DNA of 64,000 bases from Roseibium sediminicola (GCF_023156505.1 NZ_JALNMJ010000005.1:1-64000); one strand, 5' to 3'; positions 8,840 to 18,612 are shown, counted from the stretch's first letter. The notes: generated from the letters alone by a model not told the origin. Made by a program: numbers and translations.

Positions 8840-9951
8840 TGGATCCGAAGATGTCGCCAATGGAACGATCCCGCGTCATTGTCGTAGGCGGCGGCCTGTC
8901 CGCCATGGCCGCTTGCCTGACGCTTGCAGACGCGGGCGTGCCGGCACTCTGGATAGCGCCTGAGGCGCGCGTCAAAACCAAGCCGGGAGAAAGCCTCGCT
9001 TCGGCGGCCATTCCCCTTCTGGAAAGACTCGGGCTGGAAAGCCTTCTCAAGGCGCCCGGGCATCGAAAGGTCGAAGTGCTTTTTTCGAGCTGGGGGACGA
9101 ACAACCTGGTCGAACGGAACCGGGCGGGTCTTGCCCACGAGATGGGTTACGTCATCGACCGGGCGGAATTCGAGGTCAGGTTCTCCGAGGAGGTGAACAC
9201 AAGACCGGAAATCGATTGTTGTTCCGGTGCTGTCGTCTCCGCGGAAAGGCATGAGAACCATTGGCGCGTCAGAACGGACAATGGTCTGGATCTCGAGGCG
9301 GATTTCCTGATCGACGGCACTGGCCGCCAGTCGGTTGTCGGCCGGCAATATGCCACCTTGCACCGGCAGGACAAACTTGCGGCAGCCTATGATTTTCTGG
9401 TCCAGGGCGATGACGACGTGGAGCCGACACCGGCAACGCTGGTCGAGGCCGTTCCGGGGGGATGGTGGTATGCGACGCTGCTTCAGGACGGGCGCCTCGC
9501 ACTCAACTACTATTCCGATCCGGACCTCATGCCCAAGGGGCTGGGGCACGACGTCGAGGCCTGGAAAACCCTTATCGGCAACAGCCGGTATGTCAGCCGC
9601 TGGATTGAGACCGGCGGGTTCCTGATCGGCGATCCACCTTCCGTGACTAGCGCCGGGACGACATTTTTGTCGACGCCGGCGGGACCCGGTTGGATTGCCG
9701 TCGGCGACGCGGCCGCCGCGTTCGATCCCTTGTCGTCACACGGCATGACGTCGGCGCTGTGGACGGGGATCGAGGGAGCCGAGGCCGCGGCAAGGTCGCT
9801 GTCCGGATTGCCAGGCGCGCTGATCCGATATCAGGAACGCGTTGCCGGCGGCATTTCCAGATACACATCGGATCGGGCGCAGATTTACAGGGGCGAGCGC
9901 CGTTTCCCGGACTGCGTCTTCTGGAAGCGGCGCCACGCGATCGCGGCATAA
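8839..9951 (+). CDS. lodB: LodB-type FAD-dependent maturation protein
   Basis: A 370-residue flavoprotein of the tryptophan-halogenase/monooxygenase fold. It has the dinucleotide-binding VIVVGGGLSAMAACL near 14-28, a DGTGRQSVVGR motif in the middle, and the second FAD motif GDAAAAFDPLSSHGM near 288. LodB proteins are required to generate the tryptophylquinone of LodA-type oxidases before export. The ATG at 8839 shares bases with the lodA stop. The open frame extends further upstream inside lodA, but the overlap start gives the normal N-terminus. No signal peptide is present, consistent with action in the cytoplasm before Tat export. Confidence 0.85.
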   Translation: MDPKMSPMERSRVIVVGGGLSAMAACLTLADAGVPALWIAPEARVKTKPGESLASAAIPLLERLGLESLLKAPGHRKVEVLFSSWGTNNLVERNRAGLAHEMGYVIDRAEFEVRFSEEVNTRPEIDCCSGAVVSAERHENHWRVRTDNGLDLEADFLIDGTGRQSVVGRQYATLHRQDKLAAAYDFLVQGDDDVEPTPATLVEAVPGGWWYATLLQDGRLALNYYSDPDLMPKGLGHDVEAWKTLIGNSRYVSRWIETGGFLIGDPPSVTSAGTTFLSTPAGPGWIAVGDAAAAFDPLSSHGMTSALWTGIEGAEAAARSLSGLPGALIRYQERVAGGISRYTSDRAQIYRGERRFPDCVFWKRRHAIAA

Positions 9952-9984
9952 CACATCCGGTTTCACAACAGAGGGGAAACGAAA

Positions 9985-10455
9985 ATGAAAATGTCCAGGT
10001 TCAGGTTCAGGTTCTTGTCTCTTGCAGCTGCATCCGTGCTGTTGCTCTCGATCGCGCCCTCCTCGACACGGGCGGAAGGCATAACGGCCTACCCGTCGAC
10101 GGCCGTGGACGGTCTGCCCTATTCCGGTGTCGTGAAGGCGCAAGGCATGGTCTATGTCGGCGGCGTGCTCGGCACGGCGCCCGGAACCACGGAACTGGTG
10201 GCCGGCGGCATTGAAGACGAGACCAGACATGCCCTCAATCATGTCAAGGACATGATGGAACTGGCGGGCACGTCGCTCGACCAGACCGTGAAATGCATCG
10301 TGCTGCTCTCGGACATCGACTATTTCCCGCAGATGAACGGCGTCTTTCGAGAGTTCTTTCCCAGCAATCCGCCGACCCGCTCGACCATCATCGTGCCCGA
10401 GATACCCCTCGGTGCGGCCATGGAAATCGACTGCACCGCGGTTGCAAAGGACTGA
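9985..10455 (+). CDS. Exported RidA-family (YjgF/YER057c) protein
   Basis: A 156-residue protein with a signal peptide (basic FRFRF, then a hydrophobic core, cleavage probably after STRAEG near 32) followed by a full RidA domain. RidA enzymes hydrolyse reactive enamines and imines. The active-site arginine appears retained (R132 in PPTRSTIIV) with the paired acidic residue E147 in MEIDC. It begins 33 bases after lodB with GAGGGGAAACG as ribosome site, so it is probably the third gene of the oxidase operon. A periplasmic RidA beside an exported amine-oxidising enzyme suggests it handles the imine product. That link is inference. Confidence 0.85.
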   Translation: MKMSRFRFRFLSLAAASVLLLSIAPSSTRAEGITAYPSTAVDGLPYSGVVKAQGMVYVGGVLGTAPGTTELVAGGIEDETRHALNHVKDMMELAGTSLDQTVKCIVLLSDIDYFPQMNGVFREFFPSNPPTRSTIIVPEIPLGAAMEIDCTAVAKD

Positions 10456-10551
10456 GGAAGCAAAGTCCCGTGAAAGATTGGGCGGCGGTTTGGCGGGCAG
10501 GTTTGCCGACGCCAAGCCGCCGCGGTCACGGCATTCATTTCGGAAGGTCTC

Positions 10552-13500
10552 ATGGTCGGAAAATCTCACAGACGGTTTTCTTTGTCCTTAAGGTGGACAG
10601 CAGTTTCACTGCTGACTTCGGCCATGCTCTTGGCGCAGGCACCTGCGGCGCTCGCCCTGTCGGAGGAAGCTGCCGCCAGAATTTCAGCTGCCCTGGCTTT
10701 CGAGGCGCTGCAATCGGCACTTGAAACGGCGAATAGCCATGGGAATACCTCGCTGCTTGCCAGCATCGTCGAAAACACACGGCTGACCCCCGGGCGCGCC
10801 GATGCGATTGAGCGCCTGGCCTCCCAGCTGCGACCCGATCTTTCCAAATCGATTGCGCGCGCCGTGGACACCGGAAACCGGCTGGCCGAGCTTTATCCCG
10901 GCGCATCGCTTCGGGCGATGCCGCAGTCCCGGTTCGGCTTCGAGAAAAAAAGGCCGAATTCGATCGGTTTTCTTTTCCCAGGTGGCGATCCGAGCATCGA
11001 CAAAAGCGACCTGAGCGAATTTCAGCGCAACTATTCGCTTGATATGATGCACGTGGAGGCCGCGCGGGATCTCGGCTATTCCGGCAGCGGCGTTGTTGTC
11101 GGCATCATCGACAGCGGTATTGACCGGCGGCCCAATGGCACGGCTCATCCCGAATTCGAAGGCCGTGTTGATCCACGTTCCACAAGCTACCTGCACTGGT
11201 TCGACACTTCTCTTGACGGCGACACCCTCACGGTTGCCGAATTCGAAGCCGCTTTCCAGCAAGGGGCTTCGGACACGTTCGATCTGGACGGTCACGGAAC
11301 GCATGTGGCCGGGATTGTAGGCGCCGGGCGGAACGGATTTGGAATGGAGGGGGTCGCGCCGGGCGTAACCTTCTTGTCCGTTGCCGCGATTGCCGGTGCC
11401 GAAGGAGCGGTGACCGTCAACGGCGTCGAGATGGACATCGATGATCTGCAGTTGTGCGGCAAGGACTTTCTGAACGGGATCTGCGATCCTGTCACTGGCG
11501 CCGTGGTGCCGGACACGGCGGGGTTCTCCTATCTGGCGCAGTTCTCTGACGTCAAGGTCATCAATGGCAGCTTTGGGCCTTACATCGAGGACGGGGCGCA
11601 AACCTGGGACCTGCCTGAGGATGAACAGGATCAGCTCCTGGCCGACGCCACGGCCATGCGCGAGAGCCTGGATGCCGGCCAGATCATCGTCATGGCGGCC
11701 GGGAACGAATATCTTCAGGCACCCATTGTCGCGGAAAACCCGATTGGTAACGGGCTGTTTCCCTTCATTCAGCCCGGCAATCAGGACACGACGAATTCCT
11801 CCGGTGAACTGATCTATGACGATGATGGGACCGGACTGGATCTGAGTACCACGTCAGCCGATGTGCTTTCGGCTGCGGAACAGGCGGACGGGATTGACCG
11901 TGGGCGGGTCGTCGTCGTTGTTGCTCTCGATGCCAACAGCCAGATCGCGCCCTATTCCAACCGCTGCGGCGTCGCCAAGGAGTGGTGCCTGGCTGCCCCG
12001 GGCGGCGGCCTGACCACGGATTCTGGCATCTATTCGACCTTCCCCGAAGATCAGGGAAGCTATGCATCCGAAAATGGAACCTCGATGGCAGCTCCGAATG
12101 TCTCGGGGGCCATCGCCGTTCTCATTGAAGCCTATCCGGCATTCACTCCGGCCGAGATACTGGAGGCCCTTTTCCTGACCGCTGAAGACCTGGGCGCGAA
12201 AGGCGTCGACGAGGTCTATGGATGGGGTCTGCCCCGCCTCGATCGCGCGCTTACCATCCGTTCGGTCGACATCACCGGCAGCGGCATATATGTCGTCGGT
12301 GCGGATGGCACCGACACGACCTGGATTGCTTCGTTCGAGAGCGAAGGCGGTCTCGACAAGCAGGGATCCGGTACACTTGCGCTTCAAGGCGCGGCCACGT
12401 TCAACGGTCCCGCAAGCGTGACGGGCGGTCTCCTGAGCGTCAACAGTTCGCTGACCGTGCCGACCTTGACGGTCGGTGCGAACGGAACACTCGGCGGCAG
12501 TGGCACCGTAACGGGCGATGTGGAGATTTTCGGAACGCTTGCTCCGGGAAACTCACCGGGAACACTGACGGTGACGGGTGACGTGACGCTTTCCAGCACG
12601 GCAAACACCGAAATCGATGTCGATGGGACGGGGACCGAGAACGGTGCCGGAAACTTCGACCGGATCCTTGTGACCGGAACAGGGTCCGTTTTCACCGCTG
12701 ACGGAACGATAACACCGGTCTTGCGCGGCATATCCGGGTCGGCCACCAACAGCTTCACCCCGGATGTCGGAGACGTGTTCACCTTCGTGCAGGTGTCAGA
12801 CGGGAGCGTGGCAGGGAGCTTCGACAGTCTGGTTCAGCCAACGGACGGTCTTGCAGACGGAACGCGTTTCGATGTGCTTTATGGAACAAGTTCCCTGTCC
12901 CTGGCGACCACGCCGACAAGCTATGCGGATCTCGGCGCTCATGGCATTACCTTGTCGGGCAATGTCGTAGCACTCGCGCGCGCGCTCGATGCTGGGCGGC
13001 CTGCGGCTGGCGTGCGGCCGGGTGCCGCTTACACGGACGCCTACAACGTCCTCTACGCCGCCAGCATTGCAGACCTTTCCTCAGGCCTGCAAACGCTGAC
13101 CGGGCAGATCCATGCGGAGATGGGAACCACGGCGGTGCGTGCGGTCGGACGGTTCGCTGACACACTCGGCGAGCGGCAGTTGCAACAGGTTGTCGGCTGG
13201 ATTGCTCCCGGATCCACGCCTTATGGAACAGGTACAGCCTGGTTGATCGGCACTTCAGGTCTGACGAATGTCGGCTCCAAGGGCGGTGTCGAAGGCTTCG
13301 ATGCCAAGACCAACAGCGTGGCTTTCGGGATTGACTGGAATTTCAGCGACGGGACAGCTGGTATTGCGGGTTCCTATGAACACGCGGATGTCTCTGCCGT
13401 GTCAACCGGGTCCGGCCGTGCTGAGACCTATCAGGGCGCGCTCTACACAACGTTTGAGACCGGGGTGGTCGACCTGTCTGCACGGGCAGGCCTTTCCTAT

Positions 13501-14043
13501 GGGAGCTTGTCCACGCGCCGCACAACGTCTCTGGGCAGCTACCAAGCCATCGCGACCGCTGATGGTCACGGTGTGGGCGGTTTTGTCGAGGCTTCGGCCT
13601 TCCGTGCCTTCGAAACGCAAAACGTGACGCTCACCCCGTCCGTTTCGCTTGGATACAGGGCATTCCATCGCGATGACATGAACGAAGAGGGCAGTGTCTT
13701 CGGGCTTTCGGTGCCGAGCGCCGCTTTCGAGGACCTCCAGACCACGCTCGGACTGGCTCTGTCGACGCGTGTTTCGTTGAAGAACGGCGTCCAGCTCGCT
13801 CCGTTGCTCAGCGTTGGCTGGCGGCACGATTTCACAGACACGGCACGATCGGTTCCGGTTGGTCTCCTCGGAAGCGACTTTGATGTCGAGGGAGCCGAGA
13901 TCGGCAATGATGCGTTTCTTGGCCGGCTCTCACTGACTGCAATTGCGACGGAGCGCCATTCCTTCGAGGCAGCCTATCAGGCGGAGATCAGGGACAACCT
14001 CGACAGTCACGTCTTTTCGCTGGCGGCGCGGCTGCGCTTCTAG
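10552..14043 (+). CDS. Subtilisin-family autotransporter serine protease
   Basis: A 1163-residue type Va secreted protease. A signal peptide (about 1-37, ending ALALS) is followed by a propeptide. The S8 catalytic domain has D187 (GIIDSGID), H248 (DGHGTHVAG) and S511 (NGTSMAAPNVSG). Next come beta-helix/PATR repeats (GTLGGSGTVTGDVEIFGTLA, about 640-680). The C-terminal beta-barrel runs from about 890 and ends in the typical aromatic RLRF. It is expected to reach the surface through its own barrel. It lies 96 bases after the RidA gene and is followed by a small inhibitor-like lipoprotein gene 49 bases later. An autonomous promoter in the short gap is possible. Confidence 0.92.
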   Translation: MVGKSHRRFSLSLRWTAVSLLTSAMLLAQAPAALALSEEAAARISAALAFEALQSALETANSHGNTSLLASIVENTRLTPGRADAIERLASQLRPDLSKSIARAVDTGNRLAELYPGASLRAMPQSRFGFEKKRPNSIGFLFPGGDPSIDKSDLSEFQRNYSLDMMHVEAARDLGYSGSGVVVGIIDSGIDRRPNGTAHPEFEGRVDPRSTSYLHWFDTSLDGDTLTVAEFEAAFQQGASDTFDLDGHGTHVAGIVGAGRNGFGMEGVAPGVTFLSVAAIAGAEGAVTVNGVEMDIDDLQLCGKDFLNGICDPVTGAVVPDTAGFSYLAQFSDVKVINGSFGPYIEDGAQTWDLPEDEQDQLLADATAMRESLDAGQIIVMAAGNEYLQAPIVAENPIGNGLFPFIQPGNQDTTNSSGELIYDDDGTGLDLSTTSADVLSAAEQADGIDRGRVVVVVALDANSQIAPYSNRCGVAKEWCLAAPGGGLTTDSGIYSTFPEDQGSYASENGTSMAAPNVSGAIAVLIEAYPAFTPAEILEALFLTAEDLGAKGVDEVYGWGLPRLDRALTIRSVDITGSGIYVVGADGTDTTWIASFESEGGLDKQGSGTLALQGAATFNGPASVTGGLLSVNSSLTVPTLTVGANGTLGGSGTVTGDVEIFGTLAPGNSPGTLTVTGDVTLSSTANTEIDVDGTGTENGAGNFDRILVTGTGSVFTADGTITPVLRGISGSATNSFTPDVGDVFTFVQVSDGSVAGSFDSLVQPTDGLADGTRFDVLYGTSSLSLATTPTSYADLGAHGITLSGNVVALARALDAGRPAAGVRPGAAYTDAYNVLYAASIADLSSGLQTLTGQIHAEMGTTAVRAVGRFADTLGERQLQQVVGWIAPGSTPYGTGTAWLIGTSGLTNVGSKGGVEGFDAKTNSVAFGIDWNFSDGTAGIAGSYEHADVSAVSTGSGRAETYQGALYTTFETGVVDLSARAGLSYGSLSTRRTTSLGSYQAIATADGHGVGGFVEASAFRAFETQNVTLTPSVSLGYRAFHRDDMNEEGSVFGLSVPSAAFEDLQTTLGLALSTRVSLKNGVQLAPLLSVGWRHDFTDTARSVPVGLLGSDFDVEGAEIGNDAFLGRLSLTAIATERHSFEAAYQAEIRDNLDSHVFSLAARLRF

Positions 14044-14092
14044 CGCCGCATCTGCCGGTTTTTTGTGAGGGAACCAGAAGGAGCTGGATATT

Positions 14093-14575
14093 ATGAAACG
14101 CAACCATAACAAATCAGGGCTTCACCTGAAAATCGGCGGGGCCTCCATTCTGATGGCGGGTCTCGTCGCATGCTCGCCGACTGTCGCTCAGATGCCAAGC
14201 ACCACAAGTTACGGAACACCAATTTACGTGACACCGGTCAGTTCGAAGAAAGAAAAGGATTCCATTGTCGGAAAGTGGGATGTTTTTCCGGCAATCGGAC
14301 CGACGAAGCGAAGCTGTACCATGGATTTCAAGGCCAGTTCGTTCGGTGGTGGAAAAGGAAGCGTCAGCACCTTTGCATGCAACCAGGTCGAAGGTCTGGG
14401 AGGCCTGAATGGCGTCAGTCGAATTACCAAGTGGGAACGCAAGGGCAGTACGATCATCCTCTCGGGTATTGCGTCGCCGAACATTGGTTCGATCGAGCTT
14501 TCGGCCAACTCTTTCCAGGACCGTGTGCCTGGCAGCACAAAGGACGATGTCCGATTCATCATCGTGCGACGATAA
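14093..14575 (+). CDS. Lipoprotein resembling AprI/Inh protease inhibitors
   Basis: A 160-residue lipoprotein with basic N-terminus, hydrophobic core and lipobox LVAC (C27). The mature part (about 55-145) has GKWDVF, a Cys in SCTMDF, a second Cys in FACNQVE, and ITKWERKGSTIILSG. These resemble the Inh fold: a small beta-barrel with a disulfide and a W-R/K-x-G strand. The AGGAACCAGAAGGAGC upstream supports the ATG at 14093. It follows the autotransporter protease by 49 bases. Known Inh proteins inhibit serralysin-type metalloproteases, so inhibition of a subtilisin would be unusual. An alternative is a surface lipoprotein of unknown role. Confidence 0.6.
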   Translation: MKRNHNKSGLHLKIGGASILMAGLVACSPTVAQMPSTTSYGTPIYVTPVSSKKEKDSIVGKWDVFPAIGPTKRSCTMDFKASSFGGGKGSVSTFACNQVEGLGGLNGVSRITKWERKGSTIILSGIASPNIGSIELSANSFQDRVPGSTKDDVRFIIVRR

Positions 14576-14712
14576 GGCCCCTCGACCTGAAGGCCGGCGG
14601 TTGCGGTTGTCTTCGAAACCGTCGGCGCGGAGCGCAGTCGTGACCGGCGATTGAGGCTGTGCGGGCTGCACCGCCGCTCATTGCTATGGTGGTCGCAGAT
14701 GACGTTTGAGGT

Positions 14713-15417
14713 TCAGTCCGCCTTTTTCAACCGCAGCAGGGTGAACAGTTTGAACGGGGCCAGGGTTTCCTCGCCCTCAAGGGTCAGAAAGGTCCGGCCG
14801 AGCACGCAGGATTTCGGGAACTCGGGGTTCCAGCCGAGCCGGTGGCCGAACAGCTTCAACCCCCGTTCCGGCGCCGCGCGCAGGCCGGTGTCGGCGGAGA
14901 AGTGATTGACCAGAATGACGGTGCCGCCCGGTCTGGTCACGCGTTCCAGCTCCCGGGTCACCTTGTCCGGATCGGGCACCACGGTCATCACGAACATGGC
15001 GACGACCACGTCGAAATGATTGTCCGGATAGGAAAGCTCGCCCGCATCCATCACCTGGAGGTCGTCCATATTGTTTCGGCCGCCGTATTTTTTCCTTGCC
15101 CGCTTGAGCATGTCCTCTGAGAGGTCGATGCCGCTGATGCGCAGATTGTCCGAATAAAGCGGCAGGGACATGCCGGTGCCCACGCCGGCTTACAGGACAT
15201 GTCCGCTGAGCGCGTTGACGTGTTTTACGGCGGCGCGCCGTCCCCAATAGAGGGGGCCGCTGAAGACGAGATCGTAGACCGGCGCCCAGCGGGCATAGGC
15301 GGCAAGAACAGCGGAGCCGTCGAGTTTCCCGCTGTCGCGGCCGGGCCTGTTGAGCAAAGTCCCGACTTTGCGGTTCAACCGTCGAATGCGTCTTGGAAGA
15401 ATGCTGCTTTGACTCAT
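14713..15417 (-). pseudogene. PmtA-like phosphatidylethanolamine N-methyltransferase with an internal TAA
   Basis: Starting at ATG 15417 (MSQSSILPRR), the frame reads SAVLAAYARWAPVYDLVF and SGHVL, then meets TAA at 15190-15192. It resumes as AGVGTGMSLPLY, ISGIDLSEDML and ends normally at 14713. SAM motif I of this family is VLE-x-GVGTG, so TAA most simply replaces GAA. The whole is about 234 residues, the normal size for Rhizobiales-type PmtA, which makes phosphatidylcholine from phosphatidylethanolamine. Without readthrough, the N-terminal 75 residues are useless and the rest lacks a good start. No other PC-synthesis gene is in the window. Confidence 0.75.
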
Positions 15418-15814
15418 GGGAACCACTTCTGAAATTGATTTTTGGCTACGTTCACGTGGGAATGTTTGCTGTGATTTCAGATCATTCGATGGTTCCCGCA
15501 TCCCCTGGATGCCGGTTGTCGCGGGCCGAGTAGAACGGATGTGCGGCGATTTTTCAAATCGGAAGGATTTCTGCCGGTTCAAAAGGCCGCAATCCGCTCA
15601 AGGACCCGGAAGGCGGCCAGGCTGCCGATCAGATGGCCGGTCACGCGAAGCAGGTTTGCTGGCAGGGCGAAACGCAGTTCGAGTGCCGCCGCGTTTGCGC
15701 AAGAGATGGGATGCTGTGATTCAGAAACACCTGTGCCGGCCGGGACTGGACATTCGGGCATTGACGGATAGCATCCGGTCCGATCCGCCGAAACCAGCGC
15801 CAGTGGAGACTTCG
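15418..15814. other. Intergenic, no gene recognised
   Basis: About 400 bases between the methyltransferase and the cupin gene. A 60-codon minus-strand frame at 15579-15761 has no recognisable product and no convincing ribosome site. No terminator or RNA was seen. Confidence 0.5.
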
Positions 15815-16162
15815 ATGCACGCCTTTCTGCCCTTCAACCTTGACGACATCACGCCCGAACACGAGGCCCCGGCCCCGGAGAAGGTGATTTCCGGCGATCC
15901 GCAATTCACCACCTGGCTGGTCGAGGCCCGGGACGAGGACACGCTTTTCACCGGTGTCTGGGAAGCCACGCCCGGCGCCTGGCGGATTTCCTATGACGAA
16001 TGGGAATTCTGCTCGATCCTGTCCGGCAGGTCGCGCCTGACAGACAGGGACGGTTCGGTGCAAGAGATTGGACCGGGGGACCACTTTGTCTTGCAGCCGG
16101 GTTTTGAGGGCACCTGGGAGGTTCTGGAGACGACCCGCAAGCTGTTTGTCATCCGGCTCTAG
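15815..16162 (+). CDS. Cupin-domain protein (DUF861 type)
   Basis: A 115-residue single-domain cupin with WEFCSILSGRSRLTDRDGS and GPGDHFVLQPGFEGTW, the two cupin motifs, ending FVIRL. Members of this small cupin_3 group often act on small metabolites or bind metal. No substrate is indicated. The ATG at 15815 gives the usual N-terminus; the frame extends upstream but without family sequence. It is transcribed toward dabA, which is convergent. Confidence 0.75.
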   Translation: MHAFLPFNLDDITPEHEAPAPEKVISGDPQFTTWLVEARDEDTLFTGVWEATPGAWRISYDEWEFCSILSGRSRLTDRDGSVQEIGPGDHFVLQPGFEGTWEVLETTRKLFVIRL

Positions 16163-16236
16163 GGCCCGAGCCGATGGCGCGGCATAGTTGCCGCGCCGGG
16201 GTGTTGGTGCGGATCAATCGGATCAGGATCGTCCGG

Positions 16237-18612
16237 TCAGGCGGCGAGGTCCGTCGCGACAGCGTCCGACCAGCCGCCGCCGCGATGGTAGCGGGCGGCC
16301 ATCCGGCCGTCTTTCAGCGCGATCAGATGCAGCCAGCCATTGTCAAACAGGGCCTTGACCTCCGGATGCCGGTCGAGGATCCCGGAAATGGCCTCCCGGG
16401 GCGCTTCGAGCAGAACCGTCAGCCGCAGGGGCGTGTGCACCAGGTCCCTGCCGTCATGCACAGCCTGCCAGGGCAGGCCGGCGCGCAGCTTGCCGCCATT
16501 GCCCTCGACCACGCCGAAACCGCCGACGACATTGTGGATCAGCTTGTTGCCACAGCCGAAGATCTCCGGGGCCGTGCTCGAACCGTAATATTGCAGGCTG
16601 ATCCAGCTGGCGACCACGACCGGCGCGGTCAGGATCAGTTCCAGGGTCTTGAAATCCGTATCGGCCTTCCAGTCGTAGCTGTGCAGGAAAGTCCGTCCCT
16701 GAAGATTGCCCGCGGAGGTGACGGATATTGGAGCGGCAATGAACGCGGAACAGCCGGCAAGTCCCCATTCGGGCCGGATTTCGGCCCAGTTGAGCGCCCG
16801 CCGCGCGATGGTGGCGGCGCTTGCGCCGGGAAGACGTTGCGCCCGTTCCAGCCTCGCCTGCTTTCCGGCCCGGTCGAGCCAGCGCCGCAGCAGGTCCGCC
16901 TCCGGCAGCTTCCTGGTCTGGTCGCTTTCGTAAAGCGTGATCCGGTCCGTTGTCGTGTCGTGCAGGCCGGCCACAAAAAGCGTGTCGGCTGGAATGTCGA
17001 TGCCTGTTTCGGCGAGGCCCTTGCGGGTTTCGGGATCGTTCAGAAGACCAGCGAGCAGGCGCGCGGACACCTCACCCGAATGACCGCCGCAAGCGCCGCA
17101 ATGATAGGCGCTTTCATGGGGATTGTTGGTGACCTGCGCGCCATGGCCGAGCAGGAGCACCACCGGAGCAAAGCCCTTGGTGAGGCTCATCGCCCTCAGC
17201 ACGGCGGCGGCGGTCGCCGTCTTGTCCTCGGGCGACAAGGCCGGGTCGAGCCTTGGCGTCGGCTCGGCCTTTTGGCCGGTGCCTGCAAGACCGAGCGCAT
17301 CGCGCACGAGCTTCAGCGCGTAAAGCGGCCCGGCGGCCTCGACAAACGCAAACGAGGATACCGCGGCCTGCCGGAACCGATCGAGGGCTCTCACGGCCCG
17401 GGCCCGGATCCGGACGTTGGTCTCGGCGGAACCTTCGGTCTGGCTGGTGGATGTCAGCGCAGGCTTCAAAAGAACCGGCAGATGGCTTTCGACTTCGTCC
17501 GAACCATGCGCCCGGTGTGACACCGGCAGGCCGAAAAAGCCGGCAAAGCCAATGGTTTCGATGCCAGGGCTCTGGGCCTCGAGCGCACGCCTGAAGACTT
17601 CGGAGCGCACATCGATACAGAACGCGGCCTGGAGCGCGGGGCGGTTTGCCGGGCTTTCCAGTGCGCCAAGTTTGTCATCGAGCTGGCGCTGATGGGCCAG
17701 CTCGGACGCCTCCTGCAGGATGGCGTTGGCGATCTGGTCGGCCGAAGCCTCGACTGGGTTTTCGTGGGCTTCGACCACGTCCCGCCATTTTTCGGCGATC
17801 CTGGGGTCGAGCTTGAGCAACGCTTCCTCGAAGATCAACCGGATCGCCAGCAGGTCGGCAAGCGTGCTGTCGGTGTTGCCGGAAAGTTCCGCCTGCCAGA
17901 GCAGCCAGCGGGCGTGCTGTGACCAGCCGCCGAGATCGATCAGCAGCCGGTGAAAGACGGTTTCCGCAGCGGCCTCGCTCAAGCCAAGCTTTTCAGCTGC
18001 CTGCAGGATCGCGCGTTCGGATGTGTCGGGGGCAGCGGCGGCATGGGCACAGAATCCGGTGAGCCCGGCAATCTCCGGTGCCAGGTCACGGCAGGCCCAG
18101 GCGAGCCAGGCCGCGTAGGCCCGTGTCCCCGATCCGGGAGACCAGAGCGCCTGTCCCCGGTCGAAATGGCCGGCGGCCCAGAGGCCGAATGCCTTTTCAA
18201 TCACGGCGGACCAGTCGGTTCCGGTGATGTCGGTGGCCAGATCCGCGATCGTCGGCAGGGCCGCCGCCGGGGCCTCGTCCTGAAGGGCGAGTGTCTTGAG
18301 GGCGGCTACATCCTTCGGCTTCAGCGGTGAGGTCGAAGCCTGCAACGCGGCGGCAAGATCGGCATCGGTGATGCTGCCATCCGCGATTTGGCCGGCATAG
18401 TCCGACCGGTCGCGGGTCACCCGGATGCCGGCCACCCGGTGCAGCCGGGCGGAGGTGGCGGCAAGGTCTTCGCCGGTCTGGCCGAGGAACGGGTTGACGG
18501 CGACGGTGGCGGAAAGCGGAAAGGCCGGCGGGATCGCCCGGACAGCCGCTTCCGCGGCAGTGAGGATGCCGGAGACCCGGGCGGAGGTGAATTGCGTGTG
18601 CTTGATGAACAT
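16237..18612 (-). CDS. dabA: DabA, inorganic carbon transport catalytic subunit (DUF2309)
   Basis: A 791-residue carbonic-anhydrase-like protein that, with DabB, drives energy-coupled uptake and hydration of CO2. The beta-CA-like zinc/catalytic set is visible: C332 and D334 in AAFCIDVRSEV, H490 in LLGHGAQVTNNP, and C505 in YHCGACGG. ATG 18612 is chosen: the frame is open further upstream, but that part lies inside dabB. dabB ends at 18627, a 14-base gap, consistent with one operon. The complex sits at the cytoplasmic membrane. A divergent LysR gene next to dabB probably controls it. Confidence 0.92.
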   Translation of the reverse strand: MFIKHTQFTSARVSGILTAAEAAVRAIPPAFPLSATVAVNPFLGQTGEDLAATSARLHRVAGIRVTRDRSDYAGQIADGSITDADLAAALQASTSPLKPKDVAALKTLALQDEAPAAALPTIADLATDITGTDWSAVIEKAFGLWAAGHFDRGQALWSPGSGTRAYAAWLAWACRDLAPEIAGLTGFCAHAAAAPDTSERAILQAAEKLGLSEAAAETVFHRLLIDLGGWSQHARWLLWQAELSGNTDSTLADLLAIRLIFEEALLKLDPRIAEKWRDVVEAHENPVEASADQIANAILQEASELAHQRQLDDKLGALESPANRPALQAAFCIDVRSEVFRRALEAQSPGIETIGFAGFFGLPVSHRAHGSDEVESHLPVLLKPALTSTSQTEGSAETNVRIRARAVRALDRFRQAAVSSFAFVEAAGPLYALKLVRDALGLAGTGQKAEPTPRLDPALSPEDKTATAAAVLRAMSLTKGFAPVVLLLGHGAQVTNNPHESAYHCGACGGHSGEVSARLLAGLLNDPETRKGLAETGIDIPADTLFVAGLHDTTTDRITLYESDQTRKLPEADLLRRWLDRAGKQARLERAQRLPGASAATIARRALNWAEIRPEWGLAGCSAFIAAPISVTSAGNLQGRTFLHSYDWKADTDFKTLELILTAPVVVASWISLQYYGSSTAPEIFGCGNKLIHNVVGGFGVVEGNGGKLRAGLPWQAVHDGRDLVHTPLRLTVLLEAPREAISGILDRHPEVKALFDNGWLHLIALKDGRMAARYHRGGGWSDAVATDLAA

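Noticed and set aside
7301..8860. 519-codon minus-strand ORF opposite lodA
   Set aside because: Arg-rich antisense shadow of a well-supported gene.
15579..15761. 60-codon minus-strand ORF between pmtA and the cupin gene
   Set aside because: No ribosome site, no recognisable family and no context support.
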